Shown here: one piece after another, positions 50,987 to 57,423 of the stretch
How the letters are laid out: every line of letters starts with the position of its first letter
Position numbering within the stretch: the stretch's first letter is position 1
Program-made: the position numbers and the translations under genes
The notes under the pieces: model-generated
The model's database searches: none
Told to the model about the DNA's origin: nothing
What the model saw: the letters and a program-made list of their open reading frames with translations, nothing else
Assembly (NCBI GenBank): GCA_024372625.1
Contig: CP099605.1
Span: 3,225,599 to 3,289,598 of the forward strand
Length of the DNA: 64,000 bases
DNA from: Comamonadaceae bacterium OTU4NAUVB1
GTDB lineage: Bacteria; Pseudomonadota; Gammaproteobacteria; Burkholderiales; Burkholderiaceae_C
Reading direction: 5' to 3'

Positions 50987-51571
50987 TCAGTCGACCCAGC
51001 CGGCCCGGCCCTGCGTGGCGTCGTCGATGCGCGCGCGCAGCGCCTCGGCGGCGGTGTCCTCGATGTCGAACGCCAGGCGCACCAGCGAGCCATGCTCCAC
51101 CGTCAGCAGCAGGGCCCCGGCGGCGGCGAGCTCGCGCCGCAGCGAGCCTTCGAGCGCATAGGGCACGGCGCAGGCGAGCGACCGCAGGCGGCGCAGCGGT
51201 CGCTTGTCGGCGCCCAACAGGGCCTGCGCCACGGCGTCGGTATAGGCCCGCACCAGCCCGCCGGCGCCCAGCTTCACGCCCCCGAAGTAGCGCACCACGG
51301 TGGCCAGCACGCCTTCGAGGTCCTGGTGGCGCAGCACCTCCAGCATCGGCCGGCCGGCGGTGCCGCCGGGCTCGCCGTCGTCGTTGGCGGCCGACTGGCC
51401 CCCGGCCATCAGGGCCCAGCACACGTGCGCGGCGCCGGGATGCGCGCGACGCAGGCCCTCGACGACCATGAGCGCCACGGCACGGTCGGCCACGGGTTGC
51501 ACGCAGCCGACGAAGCGGCTCCTGCGGATGACGAGCTCGCTGTGGACGGCACCGGCCAGCGTCCACGCCAC
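50987..51571 (-). CDS. yigZ: YigZ/IMPACT-family protein
   Basis: A 194-residue protein of the UPF0029/IMPACT family. It has the signature FVGCVQPVADRAVAL near the start, DDGEPGGTAGRPMLEVL near residue 75, and YFGGVKLGAGGLVRAYTDAVAQAL near residue 105. IMPACT proteins bind ribosome-linked partners (eukaryotic members inhibit Gcn2 activation); bacterial YigZ function is unknown. The GTG start at 51571 was chosen because it follows the metW stop (51576) by 4 nt and gives the family length. It is the third gene behind metX-metW. Confidence 0.85.
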   Translation of the reverse strand: MAWTLAGAVHSELVIRRSRFVGCVQPVADRAVALMVVEGLRRAHPGAAHVCWALMAGGQSAANDDGEPGGTAGRPMLEVLRHQDLEGVLATVVRYFGGVKLGAGGLVRAYTDAVAQALLGADKRPLRRLRSLACAVPYALEGSLRRELAAAGALLLTVEHGSLVRLAFDIEDTAAEALRARIDDATQGRAGWVD

Positions 51572-51575
51572 GACG

Positions 51576-52160
51576 TCAGCCCCGCTCCAGCCTGAAGACC
51601 GCCGTGCCCGCGCGCGCGTTGGGCAGCCAACGCACCTCGCGACCCTGCTGCACGCCGAAGGCATCGAGCACGCGCAGTCGGTTCTTGTGCGCCAGCGCCT
51701 CGAAATCCTTGAAGGTGCCCACGCGGATGTTGGGCGTGTCGTACCACTCGTAGGGCAGGCGCCGCGTCACGGGCATGCGCCCGCGCGCGACGCTCAGGCG
51801 ATTGGGCCAGTGCGCGAAGTTGGGAAAGGCGACGATGCCCAGGCGACCGACGCGCGCGGTCTCGCGCAACATGACCTCGGCATTGCGCAGGTGCTGGAGC
51901 GTGTCGATCTGCAGCACGACGTCGAACGAGGCGTCGTCGAACATCGCCAGGCCCTCGTCGAGGTTGAGCTGCAGCACGTCGACGCCGCGGCGCACGCACT
52001 GCAGCACGTTGCCGTCGGCGATCTCCACGCCGTAGCCGGTGCAGCCGCGCTCGCGCTGCAGCAGGTCGAGCAGGGCGCCGTCGCCGCAGCCCAGGTCGAG
52101 CACGCGCGCGCCCTCGGGCACCAGACGGGCGACGAGGCGCTGGAGGCCGGCATCGCTCAT
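51576..52160 (-). CDS. metW: methionine biosynthesis protein MetW
   Basis: A 194-residue SAM-dependent-methyltransferase-fold protein with [15 protein letters not shown] near residue 20, [25 protein letters not shown], and [35 protein letters not shown] in the middle, the MetW signature. MetW works with MetX, apparently as a partner needed for efficient homoserine acylation. The start codon overlaps the metX stop (ATGA), so the two are made together. Confidence 0.95.
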   Translation of the reverse strand: MSDAGLQRLVARLVPEGARVLDLGCGDGALLDLLQRERGCTGYGVEIADGNVLQCVRRGVDVLQLNLDEGLAMFDDASFDVVLQIDTLQHLRNAEVMLRETARVGRLGIVAFPNFAHWPNRLSVARGRMPVTRRLPYEWYDTPNIRVGTFKDFEALAHKNRLRVLDAFGVQQGREVRWLPNARAGTAVFRLERG

Positions 52161-53323
52161 CGTCTGGCTCCCGCGTCGAGTTCCAGGGCCACGCGCTCGA
52201 AGTAGGAGCGCACCACGCCCAGGTAGCGCACGTCGTCGAGCAGGAAGGCGTCGTGGCCGTGCGGTGCGTCGATCTCGGCATAGCTGACGCGGCGCCGGTT
52301 GTCGACCAGCGCCTTCGCGATCTCCCGGCTGCGCGCCGGCGAGAAGCGCCAGTCGGTGGTGAAGCTCACCAGCAGGAACTGCGCGGTGGCACGCGCGAAG
52401 GCGGCCGCGAGGCTGCCGCCGTAGGCCAGCGCGGGGTCGAAATAGTCCAGCGCACGGGTGATCAGGAGGTAGGTGTTGGCATCGAAGTACTCGCTGAACT
52501 TGTCGCCCTGGTGGCGCAGGTAGCTCTCGATCTGGAACTCCACGTCCTGCGTCGAGTAGCGGTAGCCCCCACCCACGATCTCGCCCTCGACGGCGCCGCG
52601 CAGCTCGCGGCCGAACTTCTCGTTCATGACGTCGTCGCTCAGGTAGGTGATGTGGCCGATCATGCGGGCGATGCGCAGGCCGCGCTTGGGCACCACGCCG
52701 TGCGCGTAGAAGTGGCCGCCGTGGAAGTCCGGGTCGGTCACGATGGCGCGCCGCGCGACCTCGTTGAAGGCGATGTTCTCGGCCGTGAGATTGGGTGCGC
52801 TCGCCACCACGACGGCATGGCGCACGCGCTGCGGGTACTGCAGCGTCCACGACAGCGCCTGCATGCCGCCCAGGCTGCCGCCCATGACGGCGGCCAGCGT
52901 GCGGATGCCCAGTGCATCGAGCAGACCGGCCTGGGCGTCGACCCAGTCCTCCACGGTGACGACGGGGAAGTCGGCGCCATAGACGCGGCCGGTCGCCGGA
53001 TCGACGTGCATGGGTCCGGTCGAGCCGAAGCACGAGCCCAGGTTGTTCACGCCGATGACGAAGAAGCGGTCGGTGTCCAGCGGCTTGCCCGGCCCGATCA
53101 TGTTGTCCCACCAACCCTCGGACTTCGGCTGGCCCGCGTAGACACCGGCCAGGTGGTGGGAGGCATTGAGCGCATGGCACACCAGCACCGCGTTGGCGCC
53201 GTCGGCGTCGAGCGTGCCGTAGGTCTCGTAGGCCAGCACGTAGTCGCGCAGCGCCGCGCCGCTGCGCAGGGCCAGCGGACCGGCGAAGGACATCGACTGG
53301 GAAACGACCTCGAAGGAAGACAC
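52157..53323 (-). CDS. metX: homoserine O-acetyltransferase/O-succinyltransferase MetX
   Basis: MetX acylates homoserine at the first committed step of methionine synthesis. The 388-residue alpha/beta-hydrolase has [15 protein letters not shown] near residue 48, the nucleophile in [14 protein letters not shown] (Ser), the catalytic Asp in [16 protein letters not shown] or nearby, and the final His in [12 protein letters not shown]. The GTG at 53323 was preferred to the ATG at 53293 because it makes an N-terminus ([16 protein letters not shown]) that aligns with other family members; neither has a clear Shine-Dalgarno. The gene is controlled by a SAM-II riboswitch and attenuator just upstream. 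It heads metX-metW-yigZ. Confidence 0.94.
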   Translation of the reverse strand: MSSFEVVSQSMSFAGPLALRSGAALRDYVLAYETYGTLDADGANAVLVCHALNASHHLAGVYAGQPKSEGWWDNMIGPGKPLDTDRFFVIGVNNLGSCFGSTGPMHVDPATGRVYGADFPVVTVEDWVDAQAGLLDALGIRTLAAVMGGSLGGMQALSWTLQYPQRVRHAVVVASAPNLTAENIAFNEVARRAIVTDPDFHGGHFYAHGVVPKRGLRIARMIGHITYLSDDVMNEKFGRELRGAVEGEIVGGGYRYSTQDVEFQIESYLRHQGDKFSEYFDANTYLLITRALDYFDPALAYGGSLAAAFARATAQFLLVSFTTDWRFSPARSREIAKALVDNRRRVSYAEIDAPHGHDAFLLDDVRYLGVVRSYFERVALELDAGARR

Positions 53324-53373
53324 GGGCGGCGACGGCGATGGTGGGTGGATCGAAGGTCGGCCGGGCACCAATG

Positions 53374-53410
53374 AAAAAAACCCGGCCTCGCCAAAGAAAC
53401 GAGCCGGGTT
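53374..53410 (-). terminator. attenuator hairpin in the metX leader
   Basis: On the minus strand AACCCGGCTCG (53410-53400) pairs with CGAGGCCGGGTT (53390-53379, one bulged base), followed by a T run of seven. It lies between the SAM-II aptamer and the metX start, so it can stop transcription before metX when methionine or SAM is plentiful. Confidence 0.85.
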
Positions 53411-53420
53411 GAGCGGAGAC

Positions 53421-53475
53421 GTCTTTAGCTGGATTTGTAGAGCGCCCGCAAGCTGAAGCAAATCGGCGCCGGGGC
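53421..53475 (-). ncRNA. SAM-II riboswitch upstream of metX
   Basis: Read 5' to 3' on the minus strand, GGCGCC, GATTTG, GCTTGC, GGGCGCT, ACAAATC and GCTAAAG occur in the order of the SAM-II (metA motif) consensus. P1 is GGCGCC paired with GGCGCT (six pairs, one wobble). GATTTG and CAAATC can pair across, as can the two AGCT segments, giving the classic SAM-II pseudoknot. The RNA binds S-adenosylmethionine and lowers expression of methionine genes. A TATACT -10 box at 53481-53476 would start the RNA right at P1, so the aptamer is the 5' end of the transcript. The matching attenuator downstream strengthens the call. A covariance-model search would confirm it. Confidence 0.85.
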
Positions 53476-53481
53476 AGTATA
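53476..53481 (-). promoter_or_regulatory. -10 box of the metX promoter
   Basis: TATACT on the minus strand (53481 to 53476), six or seven nt before the first P1 base of the SAM-II aptamer. No convincing -35 is visible. Confidence 0.55.
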
Positions 53482-53582
53482 TCGCCCGCTTACCGCCACG
53501 CCCCGCGAGCGCGCCCGGGCGGATTTTTTCGACGGCGCCCACCGCCACGATGATTTCATCCCCATGCGCGCATCGTTTCACC

Positions 53583-53717
53583 CATAATTCACGAGCCTCC
53601 CTTCAAATTTCCGGGAGTCAACTCGGTGATTGGACAGTTTCGCGCAGCCCGGCGGATCCGCCGTCATTGTGCTTTCGGGACTCCATCGCTTTTATTGATG
53701 TTTATAGGAGTCCCTCG
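53583..53717 (+). promoter_or_regulatory. leader of the RRM gene with alternative SD-masking hairpins
   Basis: CATAAT at 53583-53588 may be the -10 box, giving a leader of about 120 nt. In it GGGACTCC (53677-53684) is exactly complementary to GGAGTCCC (53707-53714), which contains the ribosome binding site GGAG, 7 nt before the ATG. The same GGGACTCC can instead pair with GGAGTC at 53614-53619. The two pairings exclude each other, as in a thermosensor or protein-controlled switch. A CGGCGGATCCGCCG palindrome (53650-53663) lies between them. The rest of this 394-bp gap is the metX leader. Confidence 0.6.
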
Positions 53718-54320
53718 ATGGGCAACAAACTGTACGTCGGCAACCTGCCGTATTCGGTGCGCGATGGCGACCTCGAACAGGCCTTCGGTCAATTCGGCTC
53801 GGTCACCAGCGCCAAGGTCATGATGGAACGCGACACCGGTCGCTCCAAGGGCTTCGGCTTCGTCGAGATGGGCAGCGATGCCGAGGCGCAGGCCGCCATC
53901 GGCGGCATGAACGGCCAGCCACTCGGCGGCCGCAGCGTGGTGGTCAACGAGGCGCGGCCGATGGAAGCACGTCCGCCGCGCAGCGGTGGCGGCGGTGGCT
54001 ATGGCGGCGGCGGCGGCGGATACGGCGGCAGCGGTGGTGGGGGAGGTTACGGCGGCGGTGGCAGCGGCGGCGGTGGTTATGGCGGCGGCAACAGCGGCGG
54101 CGGCGGCTACGGCGGCGGTGGCCGCAGCGGCGGCGGTGGCGGTGGTGGCTATGGCGGCGGCGGCGGTGGTGGGTACGGCGGTCGCGGCGGTGGCGGCGGT
54201 GGTGGCGACGGCGGTTTCCGCAGCCCCTACGGCTCCGGTCCCCGTGGCGGCGGTCGCAGCGGTGGCGGAAATGGCGGCGGCGGCGGCGGTTACGGCGGCA
54301 ACGGCGGCGGCGGCTACTGA
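53718..54320 (+). CDS. glycine-rich RRM RNA-binding protein
   Basis: A 200-residue protein with one N-terminal RNA recognition motif (residues 3-80): RNP2 is LYVGNLPY, RNP1 is KGFGFVEM, with NGQPLGGRSVVVNEARP at the end. The remainder is a long low-complexity tail of GGGGYGG repeats with scattered Arg and Ser, like the RGG boxes of cold-inducible RNA-binding proteins of cyanobacteria and plants. Such proteins act as RNA chaperones, often induced by cold. The leader can hide or expose its ribosome site, so control at translation is likely. A terminator-like hairpin follows. Confidence 0.93.
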   Translation: MGNKLYVGNLPYSVRDGDLEQAFGQFGSVTSAKVMMERDTGRSKGFGFVEMGSDAEAQAAIGGMNGQPLGGRSVVVNEARPMEARPPRSGGGGGYGGGGGGYGGSGGGGGYGGGGSGGGGYGGGNSGGGGYGGGGRSGGGGGGGYGGGGGGGYGGRGGGGGGGDGGFRSPYGSGPRGGGRSGGGNGGGGGGYGGNGGGGY

Positions 54321-54370
54321 TCTTTCCGTCGATCCGGCCGCGTTCCGGTGGCACCGGGATCGGCGGCCCG

Positions 54371-54394
54371 CGAGGCGCCTCCGGGAGCCTTTTT
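54371..54394 (+). terminator. terminator-like hairpin after the RRM gene
   Basis: AGGCGCCTCC and GGGAGCCT can form an imperfect stem before TTTTT (54390-54394). It lies about 50 nt past the stop codon and before the convergent SDR gene. The stem has a bulge, so the strength is uncertain. Confidence 0.5.
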
Positions 54395-54400
54395 CTCGAC

Positions 54401-55177
54401 TCACTCCCCCAGGCGTCGCTTTCGGCCGCGACCCTGTGCCAAGCGATCGAACACGGCGTTCGGCAGCCCGCGCATCAAACGGGCGACCACGCCCATCTGC
54501 CAGGGAATGACGCGGTAGCTCGCGCCGGCCTCGATCGTGCGGAAGGCCTGCTCGGCGAAGGCGTCCACCGGCATCAGGAAAGGCATGGCGTAGCGGTTGC
54601 GGCGCGTGAGCGGGGTGTCAATGTAGCCCGGGCAGATCGTCACGACCCGCACCCCCGAGCCACGCAGCTCGCCACGCAGGCTCTCGCAATAGGCGACCAC
54701 CGCGGCCTTGCTGGCGCAGTAGGCGCCATGACCGGGCAACCCGCGGATGGCGGCCACGCTGCCGATGCCCACCAGCCGCCCGCTGCCGCGTGCCGTCATG
54801 GCCGCCACGAACGGGTGGAAGGTCGCGATCAGGCCGGTGTTGTTGACGGCCAGGACGCGCGCGAAGACATCGATGTCGCCGCGCTCGGCGGTGTCGACGC
54901 CGATGCTGATGCCGGCGTTGGCGATCACGACGTCGGGCACGCCCTGGCGCGCGATGCAGGTGGCGCCGGCCGCGACGATGGCGTCGACGTCGGCCACGTC
55001 CGCGCCGTAGATGCCGCAATCGACGATGCCCTGAGCCGTCGCCCAGGCCTCGATCTCGCCGGTGCGCCGCGCCGTCAGCGCGAGCCGCCAGCCCGCGTCG
55101 TGGTAGCGCCGCGCCAACGCCTGGCCGATGCCGCTGGACGCACCCGTGATGAAGACCAGCGGAGCGGCGCCCGGCAT
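54401..55177 (-). CDS. short-chain dehydrogenase/reductase (SDR)
   Basis: A 258-residue classical SDR: the NAD(P)-binding TGASSGIGQALAR near the start (about residues 13-25), NAG near 88, the catalytic serine region IGSVAAIRG, and YCASKAAV with the catalytic Tyr and Lys (about 154-161). It would oxidise or reduce an unknown alcohol or carbonyl compound. It starts 1 nt after the lptC stop, so it is cotranscribed with kdsD-kdsC-lptC. In many betaproteobacteria this place is held by lptA, lptB and rpoN (family knowledge), none of which is here. A link to envelope lipid synthesis is only a guess. Confidence 0.88.
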   Translation of the reverse strand: MPGAAPLVFITGASSGIGQALARRYHDAGWRLALTARRTGEIEAWATAQGIVDCGIYGADVADVDAIVAAGATCIARQGVPDVVIANAGISIGVDTAERGDIDVFARVLAVNNTGLIATFHPFVAAMTARGSGRLVGIGSVAAIRGLPGHGAYCASKAAVVAYCESLRGELRGSGVRVVTICPGYIDTPLTRRNRYAMPFLMPVDAFAEQAFRTIEAGASYRVIPWQMGVVARLMRGLPNAVFDRLAQGRGRKRRLGE

Positions 55178-55178
55178 G

Positions 55179-55832
55179 TCAGCGCCGTGCCGCGGCCAGC
55201 GCGGCCGGAGACGGCATGAGGACACCCTGCACGCGGCCCTGCAGGTTCGCGACGCCGCTGAGGTTGTCGTAATCCATCGTGTCGGAGGTGAAGCGGTCGG
55301 CGCCACGGATGAGCGTGACCGGCTTGTGCGATCGCACGCGTTCGGTGTTGACGAAGGCGTGCAGGAATTCACCCCGGAACTCCAGGCGTGGCAACGCCTG
55401 GCCGCTCGGTCCGGTGGCGGCGTCGCGCACGACGATGGCGTTGCCGAAGAGCTGGATCTCGCTGCCGTCGCCGTTGGACAGGCTGCGGTCGGCCGTGGCG
55501 CGGGTGACCAGGCCCAGCGGCGACACCGAGCGCATGCGCATCTGGTCGACCTCCAGCGTGTCGTTGTCGGGATAGTGCCGGCCTTCCTTGCCGAACAGCT
55601 CGCTGCGCAGTTCACCGGTCGGCAGGAAATTCTTCACGACGAAGTCGCGCATGAAGTAGTCGGGCTCGTGCGTGACGGGACGCGCGACGGTGGGTTCGAG
55701 CAGCTTGGGGGCGTTGCGCGCCAACCAGTAGGTGCCCAGCGCGAGGCAGGCGGTCAGGATGACCGGCAGGTAGAGCGTGCCGCGGTCGAGCGCGTCCCGC
55801 GCCACCTTGCCGATCGGTCGGCGCGGTTTCAT
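55179..55832 (-). CDS. lptC: LPS export ABC transporter periplasmic protein LptC
   Basis: LptC is the single-span inner-membrane component that takes lipopolysaccharide from LptBFG and hands it to LptA. The 217-residue protein has one transmembrane helix (about residues 20-38, LYLPVILTACLALGTYWLA) and the LptC beta-jellyroll, with PDYFMRDFVVKNFLPTGELRSELFGKEGRHYPDNDTLEV early and SDTMDYDNLSGVANLQGRVQGVL near the end. Its start overlaps the end of kdsC by 4 bp. The partner genes lptA and lptB are not next to it in this window. Confidence 0.9.
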   Translation of the reverse strand: MKPRRPIGKVARDALDRGTLYLPVILTACLALGTYWLARNAPKLLEPTVARPVTHEPDYFMRDFVVKNFLPTGELRSELFGKEGRHYPDNDTLEVDQMRMRSVSPLGLVTRATADRSLSNGDGSEIQLFGNAIVVRDAATGPSGQALPRLEFRGEFLHAFVNTERVRSHKPVTLIRGADRFTSDTMDYDNLSGVANLQGRVQGVLMPSPAALAAARR

Positions 55833-56380
55833 GCGACCGGGCCGCGCGCCGCGTCGAGCAGTCGCCGGTAGTGGCCGCCGGCGGTCAGCAGCAGGTCGCA
55901 GAACTCGCGCGCCGCGCCTTCGCCGCCGCGCGCGGTGGTCACGTGGTGCGCGATGGCGCGCACCTCGGCGTGCGCGTTGGCCGGCGCGGCGGCGAAGGCG
56001 ACGCGGCCCAGCACCGGCAGGTCGGGCCAGTCGTCGCCGATGGCGGCCGCCTCGCCCCAGCCGAAGCCCAGTTGCGCCAGCATGGCCTCGGCCGCGGGCA
56101 GCTTGTCCTCGGTGCCGTAGCGCACGTGCTCGATGCCCAGGGCGGCGAGGCGCACGCGCAGCGGCTTGGAGTCGCGCCCGGTGATCACCGCCGGCACGAT
56201 GCCGGCTGTTCGCAGCAGCTTCAGGCCGTAGCCGTCGAGGATGCTGAAGCGCTTGAGCGTCTCGCCGTGCTCGCTGAAGAACACGCCCCCGTCGGTGAGG
56301 ACGCCGTCGATGTCGAAGAAGGCGATGCGCACGTCCTGCGCGACGAGCAGGGTCTCGGGAGGAAAGGAGATCGCGGGCAT
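55829..56380 (-). CDS. kdsC: 3-deoxy-D-manno-octulosonate 8-phosphate phosphatase
   Basis: KdsC removes phosphate from KDO 8-phosphate, the last step before KDO is activated for lipid A core synthesis. The 183-residue HAD-family protein has FFDIDGVLTDG (nucleophile Asp, about residues 21-31), VITGRDSKPLRVRLAALGIEHV in the middle, KLPAAEAML with the conserved Lys, and GDDWPDLPVLGRVAFAAAPANAH with the metal Asp pair. The start overlaps the end of kdsD by 1 bp. Operon with kdsD and lptC. Confidence 0.95.
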   Translation of the reverse strand: MPAISFPPETLLVAQDVRIAFFDIDGVLTDGGVFFSEHGETLKRFSILDGYGLKLLRTAGIVPAVITGRDSKPLRVRLAALGIEHVRYGTEDKLPAAEAMLAQLGFGWGEAAAIGDDWPDLPVLGRVAFAAAPANAHAEVRAIAHHVTTARGGEGAAREFCDLLLTAGGHYRRLLDAARGPVA

Positions 56381-57384
56381 CAGATGACCTTCGCGCGCAT
56401 CAGGTCGTTGATGGTCAGCGCGCCGGCCAGACGGCCGTCGGCATCCACCACCAGCAGGCTGTTGACGCGGTGCTGCTCCATGAGTTCGGCCGCCTCCACC
56501 CCCAGCGCGTCGGCGCGCACGGTGCGCGGGTCGCGGTGCATGACCTCGGCGGCGGTCAGCGCGCGCAGGTCGGCGCCGGTTTCCACCAGCCGGCGCAGGT
56601 CGCCGTCGGTGAAGATGCCCAGCGCCCGGCCCTCGTCCGAGACGACGGCCGCGGCGCCCAGGCCCTTGGCGCTCATCTCGCGCATCAGGACGCTGAAGGT
56701 GGCGCCGGGGGCGATGCGCGGCACCTCGTCGCCCGTGCGCATGAGGTCGCCCACCAGCGTGAGCAGCTTGCGCCCGAGGGCGCCGCCGGGATGCGAGCGC
56801 GCGAAATCCTCGGCGCCGAAGCCGCGCGCGTCCAGCAGCGCGACGGCCAGCGCGTCGCCCATGGCCATCTGCGCGGTGGTGCTGGCGGTCGGGGCGAGGT
56901 TGAGCGGGCAGGCTTCCTTCTCGACGCCGCTGTCGAGCACGACGTCGGCGTGGCGCGCGAGCATGGAATCGGCGCCGCCGGTGATGGCGATCAGCGGCAC
57001 GCCCTGGCGCTTGACCACCGGCAGGATGGCGGCGAGCTCGTTGCTCTCGCCGCTGTTGGAGATGGCGATCACCAAGTCGACCGCCTGGATCATGCCGAGG
57101 TCGCCGTGGCTGGCCTCGGCCGGGTGGACGAACATCGCCGGCGTGCCGGTCGAGGCCAGGGTGGCGGCGATCTTGCGCCCGACGTGGCCGCTCTTGCCCA
57201 TGCCCATCACGACCACCCGGCCGCGCACCGCGAGGATGCGGCCCACCGCCTCGACGAAGCCCGCGCCGATGCGCGACTTCAGACCCCGCACGGCGTCCGC
57301 CTCGATGTCGAAGGTCGCCCGCGCGCGGGCGAGCAGGGTCTCGGGATCGGGCGGCGCGGTGGCCGGAACGGGGCGGGAAGTCAT
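56380..57384 (-). CDS. kdsD: D-arabinose 5-phosphate isomerase (KdsD/KpsF)
   Basis: This isomerase turns ribulose 5-phosphate into arabinose 5-phosphate, the start of KDO synthesis for lipopolysaccharide. The 334-residue protein has an N-terminal SIS domain (VVVMGMGKSGHVGRKIAATLASTGTP, then AEASHGDLGMI and ISNSGESNELAAILP with the active residues) and two CBS domains in the C-terminal third (MHRDPRTVRADALGVEAAELMEQHRVNSLLVVD). Operon order is kdsD-kdsC-lptC. The promoter is inside a 39-bp gap shared with a divergent antiporter gene; TAGAAT stands 6 nt before the ATG. Confidence 0.95.
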   Translation of the reverse strand: MTSRPVPATAPPDPETLLARARATFDIEADAVRGLKSRIGAGFVEAVGRILAVRGRVVVMGMGKSGHVGRKIAATLASTGTPAMFVHPAEASHGDLGMIQAVDLVIAISNSGESNELAAILPVVKRQGVPLIAITGGADSMLARHADVVLDSGVEKEACPLNLAPTASTTAQMAMGDALAVALLDARGFGAEDFARSHPGGALGRKLLTLVGDLMRTGDEVPRIAPGATFSVLMREMSAKGLGAAAVVSDEGRALGIFTDGDLRRLVETGADLRALTAAEVMHRDPRTVRADALGVEAAELMEQHRVNSLLVVDADGRLAGALTINDLMRAKVI

Positions 57385-57423
57385 CGAAAGATTCTAGGGG
57401 TGCCCAGGCCGTAGCATCGGGCG
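57385..57423. promoter_or_regulatory. 39-bp divergent promoter region kdsD/antiporter
   Basis: On the minus strand TAGAAT (57396-57391) lies 6 nt before the kdsD ATG. On the plus strand TAGCAT (57412-57417) lies 6 nt before the antiporter ATG. Neither gene has a Shine-Dalgarno sequence. If both boxes work, both mRNAs are leaderless and the two promoters overlap face to face. Confidence 0.5.

Noticed and set aside
53944..54354. Antisense open frames under the glycine-rich repeats of the RRM gene
   Set aside because: They are products of the repetitive GGC/GGT codons and contain only His/Arg or Ala/Thr runs.
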